Both the position numbers and the translations under genes were made by a program. From Hyphomicrobiales bacterium (GTDB lineage Bacteria; Pseudomonadota; Alphaproteobacteria; Rhizobiales; Xanthobacteraceae), in the NCBI GenBank assembly GCA_017305665.1, contig JAFKKH010000011.1:62001-126000 (forward strand): 64,000 bases of DNA, in the 5' to 3' direction. The stretch's first letter is position 1. Every line of letters begins with the position of its first letter. The notes under the pieces are model-generated. The model was not told where the DNA came from. It was given only the letters and a program-made list of their open reading frames with translations, and did not search any database. Positions 26,433 through 34,294 of this stretch are shown piece by piece.

Positions 26433-26944
26433 GGCGCTGACCTGTGGTGCCGCCGCTTCTTGCGATGATGATGACGGCTGCCGCCACCCATGTCGGCGAG
26501 GCTGATCAGTTGCGGAAGCATCGCCATCATCTGACCGGCATCGAAGCCACCCATGCCGCCGGCACCGAAGCCGCTGAAACCTGCCGGACCGCCGGAGACA
26601 GACCCTTGGTCAAATCCTTGACCAGATCCCTGACCCTCGAAGCCCGGCGTTGCGGTGCCCGGTGTCCCGAATCCCGGCGCACCGAATCCACCAAAGCCGC
26701 CGCCGCCGATCATGCCGCCGAGGCCACCGTTCTCCATCATGCCCGACATCATCGGGCCCATGGTCTGCATCAGCTTCGCGAAGCGGCGCTTGCCCATCTT
26801 GGCTTTCATCATCTCGAGCATGGGCGCCATCTGCTGCATCATGTCGCCACTGCCGCCGAGCTGCGCTTTCGCGGGGATGGGCGCGAACGTCAGCAGCAAC
26901 GCGAGCGCCGCCGCGCTGCGCATCAGCCTGTCGATCCCGATCAT
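26429..26944 (-). CDS. Secreted Met/Gly-rich low-complexity protein
   Basis: A 171-aa exported protein. Signal peptide MIGIDRLMRSAAALALLLTF with cleavage after AKA. The mature chain has a Met-rich helix (MMQQMAPMLEMMKAKMGK), a Gly-rich flexible region (GGMIGGGGFGGFG) and a basic His-rich tail (RHHHRKKRRHH). Met- and His-rich segments can bind metals, but that is inference. First gene of a pair with the Cys-rich protein at 26166. Confidence 0.7.
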   Translation of the reverse strand: MIGIDRLMRSAAALALLLTFAPIPAKAQLGGSGDMMQQMAPMLEMMKAKMGKRRFAKLMQTMGPMMSGMMENGGLGGMIGGGGFGGFGAPGFGTPGTATPGFEGQGSGQGFDQGSVSGGPAGFSGFGAGGMGGFDAGQMMAMLPQLISLADMGGGSRHHHRKKRRHHRSAP

Positions 26945-27074
26945 GATCGTTTCTCCTTGCCTGCACGCGGCGAGCGCCCGTCATCGGGCCCCGTCGCGAA
27001 TGACAGCAATAGGAGAAGGACAGGCGCGATCTGTGAGTAAAATCACAGACACCAGAACGGCAGACGCCGTGCAG

Positions 27075-27578
27075 CTATTTGGCTTGCGCCGGATCGCGGT
27101 GGATCGGATCGACCCAGAGCACCGTCTCCGGCTTTTCGACAGGTTCGATGTCGATATTGATCGCAACCGCCTCGCCGTCGCTACGCACCAACACGCATTC
27201 CAGCGGCTGGTCCGGACTGGCATTGATTTCCTGATGCGGCACATAGGGCGGCACGAAGATGAAGTCGCCCGGATTGGCTTCCGCGGTGAACTGCAGGTGT
27301 TCGCCCCAGCGCATCCGCGCCTTGCCCTTCACCACGTAGATGATGCTTTCGAGATGACCGTGATGATGGGCACCGGTTTTCGCATCGGGCTTGATCGTCA
27401 CCGTTCCCGCCCACAGCTTCTGCGCACCGACGCGCGCGAAGGTGATCGCAGCCTTGCGGTCCATGCCCGCCGTCGAGGGAACATTGGAATCGAGCTGGTT
27501 GCCGGGAATGACGCGCACGCCGTCATGCTTCCACCTGTCGTGGTCGTGGTCGTGGGAATGATCGTGCGAACTGCTCAT
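27075..27578 (-). CDS. Cupin-domain protein with His-rich N-terminus
   Basis: A 167-aa soluble protein. The N-terminal 16 residues alternate His and Asp (SSSHDHSHDHDHDRW), a likely metal-binding tail. A single cupin follows with both motifs: GAHHHGHLESIIYVVKG (metal-binding His and Glu) and PGDFIFVPPYVPHQEIN. Reaction unknown; small cupins of this type include oxygenases, isomerases and sensors. Start ATG 27578; upstream sequence in frame is not protein-like. It is divergent from the csbD-like gene. Confidence 0.8.
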   Translation of the reverse strand: MSSSHDHSHDHDHDRWKHDGVRVIPGNQLDSNVPSTAGMDRKAAITFARVGAQKLWAGTVTIKPDAKTGAHHHGHLESIIYVVKGKARMRWGEHLQFTAEANPGDFIFVPPYVPHQEINASPDQPLECVLVRSDGEAVAINIDIEPVEKPETVLWVDPIHRDPAQAK

Positions 27579-27714
27579 GTCGTGTGATCCCGAGATTATC
27601 GATTGTTCCGAAGGAACCATTTTATGCTGAGTGCTTCGCGCCGGTGCCGCGGGCGCAGGAACGATCCATCGCCGCGGCCGTTGTCTCGTCAAAGCATATG
27701 AAGGAGAGTTACTT

Positions 27715-27930
27715 ATGGGTGCTACGGCTGACAAGATCAAGGGAACGGCCAACGAAGCCATCGGCAAGGCCAAGCAGGGCATCGGCGAAGCTACCGGCTC
27801 CGAAAAACTGCAGGGCGAAGGTGCCGTTCAGGAAATCAAGGGCAAGGGCCAGAAGGCGCTGGGCGACGCCAAGGAAGCAACCAAGGACGCCATCAACAAG
27901 GCGGCCGATGCCGCCAACAAGAAGCTCTGA
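27715..27930 (+). CDS. CsbD-family stress protein
   Basis: A 71-aa highly charged, helical protein ([20 protein letters not shown], then [20 protein letters not shown]), of typical CsbD size. CsbD proteins accumulate in general stress and stationary phase; their biochemical role is unknown. The ATG at 27715 follows AAGGAGAG with 7-nt spacing. An intrinsic terminator follows at 27970. Confidence 0.93.
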   Translation: MGATADKIKGTANEAIGKAKQGIGEATGSEKLQGEGAVQEIKGKGQKALGDAKEATKDAINKAADAANKKL

Positions 27931-27969
27931 ATCTCCCACCAGACTGCATGTGGTGATAGATGGTGGACT

Positions 27970-27996
27970 GGGCCGGCCCTCGGGGGCCGGTCTTTT
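27970..27996 (+). terminator. Rho-independent terminator after csbD-like gene
   Basis: G/C-rich stem (GGCCGGCCC pairing with GGGGCCGGTC, one wobble pair) around TCG, then TTTT. It lies about 40 bp downstream of the csbD-like stop. Confidence 0.7.
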
Positions 27997-28032
27997 CTTC
28001 TTGGATTCATCAAATCTTTGAAAAATTCTTTC

Positions 28033-28098
28033 GTCATTCCCTGCGCAAACGCTTCGCGTTTGTCGCTGAGGGTGCGCGAAGCGCGAGCGTGGGATGAC
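28033..28098. repeat. REP-like palindromic repeat
   Basis: Element bounded by GTCATTCCC and GGGATGAC, with an internal hairpin of the form GCAAACGCTTCGCGTTTG. It fills the convergent gap between the csbD-like and dehydrogenase genes. Two longer relatives lie at 29101 and 36597. Confidence 0.65.
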
Positions 28099-28106
28099 GT
28101 TGGGTT

Positions 28107-29087
28107 TTACCGGCGATGCGCCAGCACGTCGGGATTGACCACGTTGATCGGCGCGCCCGCGGCATAGGCCACGATCTGATCGAAGATGTCGGTGAACTGG
28201 ATCTGGTATTCGTCGCGCGAGACGTAGCCAATGTGCGGCGTAGCCACGACGTTCGGCAGGTTTAGCAGGGGATCGTTGACGTCGCGCAACGGTTCACTCT
28301 CGAACACATCGACCGCCGCCATACCCGGACGCCCGGCCTTCAGTGCCTCCACCAGTGCGCCCGGCGCAATCAGCACGGCACGGCTGGTGTTGACCAGGAG
28401 TGCCGTCGGCTTCATCTGCGCAAGGTCTTCGGCCCTGACGATGCCGCGTGTCGCGGCGACCAACCGCATATGCAGCGAGAGCACGTCGCACTCTCCGAAA
28501 AGCTCAGCTTTGCTGCCTGCGATCTGGTAACCGTCCGCGCGCGCCTGCGCCAATGCCGCCTCCCGCGCCCATACCAACACCCGCATGCCGAACGCCTTGC
28601 CGTAGCCGGCGACCACGCTGCCGATCCGGCCGTAGCCGTAGATGCCGAGTGTCTTGTCGCGCAGCGTATGTCCAACGCCCATCTGCCAGCGGCCGTCTTT
28701 CAGCGAAGCCACCTGCTGCGGAATCTGCCGCATGGCCGCGAGCATCAGCGCCCAAGTCAATTCAGCCGCGGCATAGGACGGCGTGTCGGCATGCTGGCTC
28801 GACGACACGACGATCCCGAGCCTGGTGCAGGTGTCGATGTCGATATGCGGATAGACGCTGCGCTGGCTGATGAGCTTGAGTTTCGGCAGCCGCTCCAATA
28901 GCGGCGCACGAATCTGGGTGCGCTCGCGGATCAGCACCAGCGCGTCCGTGTCTTTCAAGCGCTCCGCAAGCGGGCCGACGTCCTGGACGTGATCGTTCCA
29001 GATGGTGACGTCGTGGCCTTTCAGCTTGGCGAAGCAATCAAGGCCACGGATGGTGTCGAAGTAATCGTCGAGGATGGAGACTTTCAT
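28107..29087 (-). CDS. D-2-hydroxyacid dehydrogenase, NAD-dependent
   Basis: A 326-aa enzyme that interconverts a D-2-hydroxy acid and a 2-keto acid. The Rossmann motif is [20 protein letters not shown] (about residue 148); catalytic Arg, Glu and His lie in [16 protein letters not shown] and ATPHIGYV. It resembles the SerA/hydroxypyruvate reductase group, without the C-terminal ACT domain of SerA, so the substrate is open. Start ATG 29087 preceded by GGAGAGTAC; an upstream ATG at 29105 is poorer. Confidence 0.88.
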   Translation of the reverse strand: MKVSILDDYFDTIRGLDCFAKLKGHDVTIWNDHVQDVGPLAERLKDTDALVLIRERTQIRAPLLERLPKLKLISQRSVYPHIDIDTCTRLGIVVSSSQHADTPSYAAAELTWALMLAAMRQIPQQVASLKDGRWQMGVGHTLRDKTLGIYGYGRIGSVVAGYGKAFGMRVLVWAREAALAQARADGYQIAGSKAELFGECDVLSLHMRLVAATRGIVRAEDLAQMKPTALLVNTSRAVLIAPGALVEALKAGRPGMAAVDVFESEPLRDVNDPLLNLPNVVATPHIGYVSRDEYQIQFTDIFDQIVAYAAGAPINVVNPDVLAHRR

Positions 29088-29100
29088 GTACTCTCCTTTC

Positions 29101-29216
29101 GTCATTCCGGGACGCGTCTTCGCGCGGGCCCGGAATCCATAACCCCCTGTCTATCGATACCATTCATGCAGGGGTTATGGATTCCCGACAGCCGCTGACG
29201 CGGCTTCGGGAATGAC
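29101..29216. repeat. REP-like palindromic repeat
   Basis: A 116-bp element with ends GTCATTCCGGGA and GGGAATGAC and inner arms CCCGGAATCCATAACC and GGTTATGGATTCC. It separates the dehydrogenase and gamma-glutamyltransferase genes. The same sequence plan recurs at 36597-36697. Confidence 0.75.
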
Positions 29217-29236
29217 GGCGAGATTCTTCGCGTCCC

Positions 29237-30823
29237 TCAATACCCCAGCGCGCAGCCGTCCTTGCGCGGTTCGGAGCCGCCGGTCAGCGTGCCCTTGTCC
29301 CAATCGATCCAGATCGCCTGTCCGCCGCCGAGCGGCCCGACGATCTTCGTGGTCTGGTGGCCGATCTTCTTCAGGCCTTCGACGACCTCGGCCGGCACGC
29401 CATCCTCGAGCTGGTAGACGCCCTCGTAATGCAGGCCGCGCGGCTGATCGAGCGCCTCCTGCACGTCGAGACCGTAGTCGAGCATGTTGGTCAGCACGCG
29501 GTTCTGTCCGACCGGCTGATACTGTCCGCCCATCACGCCGTATGACATCTGCGCACGGCCGTTCTTTGTGGTGAGGCTCGGAATGATGGTGTGCAGCGGC
29601 CGCTTGCCGGGGGCGATGCAGTTCGGGTGACCCGGCTGCACGCGGAATCCGGCGCCGCGATTCTGCAGGAGGATGCCGGTCTTGTCGGTGACAACCGCCG
29701 AGCCGAATGAATGCGCGACCGAATTGATGAAGGAGCAGACGTTGCGGTCCTTGTCGATCACGGTGATGTAGACCGTCGACGGGTTGATCGGCGGCGACAC
29801 CTTCGGCAAGTCGAGCAGGCGGTCCATGCGGATCTTCTTCGCATAGTCCGCGGCGAACTCCTTCGACAGGATGCGCTCGACATCGACATCGACATAGGCG
29901 GGATCGCCGATATCCTGCTCGCGCATCAGATACGCGCAGCGCGCCGCCTCGGCTTCCAGATGGAAGCGTTCGATGCTGACCGGCGCATACTTCGTCAGGT
30001 CGAAATGGCTGAGGATGTTGAGCATGACTAGCATGGTGATGCCCGGCCCGTTCGGCGGGCACTGCCAGACATCGAGGCCCTTGTAGGTGGTCCCGATCGG
30101 CACCGTGGTCTCGGTGGTGTGGGCGGCGAAATCGTCCAGCGTGTGCAGCCCGCCATGGGCGCGCAGGGTGGCCACCATGTCGTCGGCGACCTCGCCCTTG
30201 TAGAAGCCGTCACGCCCCTTCTGCGCGATGATGCGCAGCGTCTTGCCGAGCTCGGGCTGCTTGATCACATCGCCTGCGACCGGCGGCTTGCCGTGCGGCA
30301 AAAGATAACGCGGCGCGTTGATGCCAACCTTGAGCTTCTCGAACCCGTTCTTCCAGTCGAAGGCGACGCGCGGCGCAACGACATAGCCCTCTTCGGCCGC
30401 CTTGATCGCCGGCTGCAGCAGCTTGTCGAGACCGAACTTGCCGTGGTCGCGCAAAATGGTTTCCCAGGCATCGATCGAGCCTGGCACCGTCACCGAATGC
30501 ACGCCGGTGGTCGGGATCGCGTACATCTTCCGCTCCATGTACCACTCCGGCGTCGCCGCCTTCGGCGCGCGGCCGGAGCCGTTATAGGAGACGATCTTGC
30601 CTTCACCCCGCGGCTGGACCAGCGCGAAACAGTCACCGCCGATGCCGGTCGATTGCGGCTCGATCACGCCGAGCAGCGCGCAGGCCGCAACCGCGGCGTC
30701 GGCAGCGGTGCCGCCTGCCTTCAGAACCTCGATCGCGGTCAGCGCCGCCAGCGGATGCGAGGTGGCGACCATGCCGTTCAGCGCATGGACGGTGGAGCGG
30801 CCAGCGAGGTGGAAATTTCTCAT
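29237..30823 (-). CDS. Gamma-glutamyltransferase family protein (Ntn-hydrolase)
   Basis: A 528-aa protein of the gamma-glutamyltranspeptidase family, autoprocessed before a Thr nucleophile. The N-terminal domain has GMVATSHPLAALTAIEVLKA and AVIEPQSTGIGGD-type motifs. The processing site is at PSTVYITVIDKDRNVCSFIN (Thr as nucleophile); the usual TTH is changed to STVY. C-terminal GGQYQPVGQNRVLTNMLDYG is normal. There is no signal peptide, so it is cytoplasmic; such GGT-like proteins may act on amides other than glutathione. Start ATG 30823 after AAGGAAAGATTCC. Confidence 0.85.
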   Translation of the reverse strand: MRNFHLAGRSTVHALNGMVATSHPLAALTAIEVLKAGGTAADAAVAACALLGVIEPQSTGIGGDCFALVQPRGEGKIVSYNGSGRAPKAATPEWYMERKMYAIPTTGVHSVTVPGSIDAWETILRDHGKFGLDKLLQPAIKAAEEGYVVAPRVAFDWKNGFEKLKVGINAPRYLLPHGKPPVAGDVIKQPELGKTLRIIAQKGRDGFYKGEVADDMVATLRAHGGLHTLDDFAAHTTETTVPIGTTYKGLDVWQCPPNGPGITMLVMLNILSHFDLTKYAPVSIERFHLEAEAARCAYLMREQDIGDPAYVDVDVERILSKEFAADYAKKIRMDRLLDLPKVSPPINPSTVYITVIDKDRNVCSFINSVAHSFGSAVVTDKTGILLQNRGAGFRVQPGHPNCIAPGKRPLHTIIPSLTTKNGRAQMSYGVMGGQYQPVGQNRVLTNMLDYGLDVQEALDQPRGLHYEGVYQLEDGVPAEVVEGLKKIGHQTTKIVGPLGGGQAIWIDWDKGTLTGGSEPRKDGCALGY

Positions 30824-30985
30824 GCCAGGAATCTTTCCTTGTCGTTCATTCAGCAATTGAGGCGCGGAAACGCGGCGGCGTTTCTTGGCATACCAACGGG
30901 GATGGGGCAATGCGCGGAACCGCGCGGCACGCTTTGCGGATGCGCATGGGTTTCGCAGCGCAGCGCGGGCTGATAAACCCGCACC

Positions 30986-31753
30986 ATGCTCAAGGTCGCC
31001 GCTTTGTACCAATTTGCACCGTTGCCGGACTTTCGTGCGTTGCGCGAGCCGCTGCGCGCGCTATGCGCCGAGCGATCGATCAGAGGCACGATCCTGCTCG
31101 CCCATGAGGGGATCAACGGCACGGTGGCCGGAACGGCCGATGCGATCGATGCACTGGTTCTGGAGTTGCGCGACGGCGCCCTGTTCGGCGGACGACTCGA
31201 CAACCTCGAACTGAAATTCTCGCAGGCATCGACGATGCCGTTCGCGCGGCTGAAGGTGCGGTTGAAAAAGGAGATCGTCACGCTGGGCGATCCTGCGACC
31301 GATCCAACCCACGCGGTCGGCACTTATGTTGAGCCACAGGACTGGAACGCACTGATTGCCTCACCCGATACGCTCGTGATCGATACCCGCAATCGGTTCG
31401 AGGTGGCGATGGGCACTTTCCAGGGCGCGGTCGATCCGCAACTCGCGAGCTTTGGCGCGTTCAAGGATTTCGTCACAGAGCGGCTCGACCCCGAGAAGCA
31501 CCAGAAGATCGCGATGTTCTGCACCGGCGGCATCCGCTGCGAGAAGGCGAGCTCCTATCTGCTGTCGCGCGGCTTCAAGGAGGTCTATCATCTCAAAGGC
31601 GGCATCCTGAAATACCTCGAAGGGATTCCGGAAAGCGACAGCCGCTGGCAAGGCGAATGCTTCGTGTTCGACGACCGCATCGCGCTCGGTCACGGATTGA
31701 AGGAATCGCGACGCGCGAACCTGGTCACGGACGGAGTGCCTGGCGATGACTGA
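30986..31753 (+). CDS. trhO: tRNA uridine(34) hydroxylase TrhO (rhodanese-type)
   Basis: A 255-aa protein of the TrhO/YceA family that makes 5-hydroxyuridine at tRNA position 34 with oxygen. The N-terminal half has the family motif GTILLAHEGINGTVAGT; the C-terminal half is a rhodanese domain whose active-site Cys lies in MFCTGGIRCEKASSYL. The second conserved Cys is present (RCEKA). It overlaps slyX (ATGA), and diverges from gamma-glutamyltransferase across a 162-bp gap. Confidence 0.92.
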   Translation: MLKVAALYQFAPLPDFRALREPLRALCAERSIRGTILLAHEGINGTVAGTADAIDALVLELRDGALFGGRLDNLELKFSQASTMPFARLKVRLKKEIVTLGDPATDPTHAVGTYVEPQDWNALIASPDTLVIDTRNRFEVAMGTFQGAVDPQLASFGAFKDFVTERLDPEKHQKIAMFCTGGIRCEKASSYLLSRGFKEVYHLKGGILKYLEGIPESDSRWQGECFVFDDRIALGHGLKESRRANLVTDGVPGDD

Positions 31754-31958
31754 CAAGGCTCTCACCGATCGTATCGACGCGCTCGAAATGCGCCTGACCT
31801 ATCAGGACGAGACCATCGAGACGCTGAACAACACCATCACCGCGCAGTGGAAGCAGATCGATGCGCTGACGCGACACCTCGCCGAGCTCAGCGAGCGAGT
31901 GCGCGAAGCCGAGGCCAACCGTCCCGGTCCCGCCAACGAGCGGCCGCCGCACTATTGA
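31746..31958 (+). CDS. slyX: SlyX family protein
   Basis: A 70-aa coiled-coil protein (RIDALEMRLTYQDETIETLN, then NTITAQWKQIDALTRHL) with a Pro-rich C-terminus (NERPPHY), the SlyX hallmark. Cellular role is unknown; in other bacteria it neighbours peptidyl-prolyl isomerase slyD. It overlaps the end of trhO by 8 bp. Confidence 0.9.
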   Translation: MTDKALTDRIDALEMRLTYQDETIETLNNTITAQWKQIDALTRHLAELSERVREAEANRPGPANERPPHY

Positions 31959-32101
31959 AAGTTAGCGCCGGCGGCGGCAGGCATCGCGGTTGATCGACAA
32001 CCGTTATCGGCCGATCCGGAAACAAAAATACACCTCATTGTGCCGCGCGCCGTTGTTGCACATGCCCTCGCCATGCCGTTACATCATCGGCGGAGGGACG
32101 C

Positions 32102-33418
32102 ATGAGTGCGGAAGTCTCGATTGGGGACGGAGAGGCTGCGCGGCTGTCGCCGCATCCGTTGCGGACCGCGATCCTCGGCGAGCTGCACGCGCGGCCGTTC
32201 ACGGCGCTGACCGTCCCCGTGCGCATCCTGCATTTCGCATTCGACACCGCAGGTGCACGCGCACAGGCCGACCGCACCGCTCTCGCAGCACTCTGTTCGG
32301 CACGCGGGCTGCCTGCACTCTCTCCCGGCGAAAAGCATCATCGCGTTGCATTCGGCACCACGGTGCTGCGGTGGGAGCAGCATTCCGAATTCACGACCTA
32401 CACTTGGGAACTGCCCTCCCCCGCCGACACCATCCCGTTTCATCCGGCCGCCGCGGCACTGGCCTCGCCAATGCAGATGGTGCCGCAGCCAGGACCGCTG
32501 CTCGTCGCCATCGACATGCATGTGCTGGCCGACGGACCCACCACCCGCGCGCCGGAGCGGCTGTTCGACCGGACAAGCCTCGCGCTTGCCGAGAACAGCG
32601 ACGGCTCCGCGATCTACGCCACCGACTTTCAGCCCGACCCGTCCGGCTTCGTGCACATCCTCGTGATCGACCGCAGCCTCGATCCGGATCGCGCCGGCGC
32701 ACTCGCGCAACGCGTGATCGAGATCGAGACCTATCGCACGCTCGCCTTGCTCGGCCTGCCCGAGGCACAGCGGCTGGCACCGTCGATCAGCGCCGTCGAG
32801 CAGCGCCTCGCCGAGGTGACCGATGAGATGCGCAAGGCCGGCGATCTCGCCGACAACCGGCATCTGCTCGATGAACTGACGGCGCTCGCCGCCGAGATCG
32901 AGGCCGGCGCCGCGGCGAGCGTATTCCGGTTCGGCGCCAGCCGTGCCTATGAGGAGATCGTGCAGCAGCGGCTGACGACTATCGGCGAGCGCAAGGTGGA
33001 TGGACTGCCGACATGGAGCTCGTTCCTGGCGCGGCGCATGGCGCCGGCGATGCGAACCTGCGTGACCCTCGAAGCACGGCAGGCCAGCCTGTCGCTGAAG
33101 CTGTCGCGCGCGGCGAACCTGCTGCGGACGCGGGTCGATGTCGAGCTCGAACAGCCGAATCAGGAATTGCTGAAATCGATGAATGCCAGGACACGGATGC
33201 AACTCAGATTGCAGACGACCGTCGAAGGGCTGTCCGTCGCGGCCATCACCTACTACGTAATCAGCCTGTTCGGCTATGTCGCCAAGGCGGCGTCCGAGTC
33301 CGGGATGATCGCGATCGAACCGGTTTACCTGACGGCGGCGTTCATTCCGGTCGCAGCGCTCGCGATCTGGGCGACCGTGCGCCGCATCCGTCACAAGCAC
33401 ATCGGCAGCGACGACTGA
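32102..33418 (+). CDS. DUF3422 family membrane protein
   Basis: A 438-aa protein of the DUF3422 family, seen mainly in Alpha- and Betaproteobacteria. The N-terminus has HPLRTAILGELHARPF. A long helical middle precedes two C-terminal membrane segments (SVAAITYYVISLFGYVAKAA; YLTAAFIPVAALAIWATV). The layout (large cytoplasmic part, two C-terminal helices) resembles a membrane-anchored regulator or transporter accessory, but no function is known. Stands alone, convergent with a TetR gene. Confidence 0.88.
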   Translation: MSAEVSIGDGEAARLSPHPLRTAILGELHARPFTALTVPVRILHFAFDTAGARAQADRTALAALCSARGLPALSPGEKHHRVAFGTTVLRWEQHSEFTTYTWELPSPADTIPFHPAAAALASPMQMVPQPGPLLVAIDMHVLADGPTTRAPERLFDRTSLALAENSDGSAIYATDFQPDPSGFVHILVIDRSLDPDRAGALAQRVIEIETYRTLALLGLPEAQRLAPSISAVEQRLAEVTDEMRKAGDLADNRHLLDELTALAAEIEAGAAASVFRFGASRAYEEIVQQRLTTIGERKVDGLPTWSSFLARRMAPAMRTCVTLEARQASLSLKLSRAANLLRTRVDVELEQPNQELLKSMNARTRMQLRLQTTVEGLSVAAITYYVISLFGYVAKAASESGMIAIEPVYLTAAFIPVAALAIWATVRRIRHKHIGSDD

Positions 33419-33440
33419 CGACGAGCGCCGCACCGCGAAG

Positions 33441-34142
33441 CTATCGGCGTTGCTGCTTTGGGCGGCGGAGCTTTTTAACAGGCGGCTGCGACGCCGTTCC
33501 TGCCTCGGCTTCCAGCAGCAAGACCAGGCAGCCGCTCAACCGCGCAACCAATTCCTTGTCCCCGAGCGACAGAGGCCCGGGATCGTTCAACACCGCGTTC
33601 ACCAGCGTCCCCAGCACCACCTGCAACCCGAAGCCGATCGCCTGCCGACGCACGGTGCTACGTCCACCCATCGCCCGCAGCAGCAATGGCTCGGCGCCAT
33701 CGACGGTCTGGCGCGCCAGTGCCTTGAATGGCGTCCAGCGCGAGGGCCGCGCATCGCTGCGCTGGAGCGCCGCGCGCAGCACGCCTTCGTGTTTGCGCAT
33801 CCACTCCGCGATCTGACCGACGAGTTGCGCACAGAGTTCGCGCAAATCCAGTACACGCAAATCCTCGTTGGCGGCCATCGCCGCCAGCATGGACTCGCCG
33901 TCGCGCGCCGCCAGCGTCAGCAGGGCGCCGAAATAGGCTTCCTTGCTGTCGAAGCGGCTGTAGAACGCACCGACGGTGGCGTCCACGCGCGCGCAGAGGT
34001 CCTCGATCGAGAGATCGTCGAGGCTGCGGGTCTTCAGCATCTCCGCGCCCGCCTTGAGCAGCGCCGCGGTGGTTTCGCGACTGCGCTTCTGGCGCGAGGG
34101 CGTCACGCCGGGAAGGTCGACATCGGTCCATTCGGGTGCCAT
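33441..34142 (-). CDS. TetR-family regulator
   Basis: A 233-aa TetR protein. DNA-binding helices lie at residues 15-62 (LDDLSIEDLCARVDATVGAFYSRF). A C-terminal helical domain ends in a basic tail (KKLRRPKQQRR). It is divergent from the arylsulfatase gene across 152 bp with AT-rich direct repeats, so it may control that gene. Start ATG 34142 chosen; an in-frame TTG is 12 bp upstream. Confidence 0.85.
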   Translation of the reverse strand: MAPEWTDVDLPGVTPSRQKRSRETTAALLKAGAEMLKTRSLDDLSIEDLCARVDATVGAFYSRFDSKEAYFGALLTLAARDGESMLAAMAANEDLRVLDLRELCAQLVGQIAEWMRKHEGVLRAALQRSDARPSRWTPFKALARQTVDGAEPLLLRAMGGRSTVRRQAIGFGLQVVLGTLVNAVLNDPGPLSLGDKELVARLSGCLVLLLEAEAGTASQPPVKKLRRPKQQRR

Positions 34143-34163
34143 CGGCGTTGCCAATCCGGATCA

Positions 34164-34190
34164 GATAATTATAATGATAATTCTGATTAT
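34164..34190. promoter_or_regulatory. AT-rich direct repeats between TetR and arylsulfatase genes
   Basis: GATAATT occurs at 34164 and 34176, followed by the similar GATTATG at about 34185, in a 27-bp stretch that is unusually AT-rich for this genome. It fits a promoter or regulator site for one or both divergent genes. Confidence 0.35.
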
Positions 34191-34294
34191 GATTTTGGCA
34201 ATGCCGGGACGTCGTTATCCAGATGTTTCCCGACCGGCGATCCGCAGGATCAACCGCGGCGCTACGGCAGAAAGCGGCATCACAGGAGCGAGGC

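Noticed and set aside
26511-27587. Plus-strand frames opposite the Gly/Met-rich and cupin genes.
   Set aside because: They are shadows; the minus-strand genes have signal peptide, start overlap and cupin motifs.
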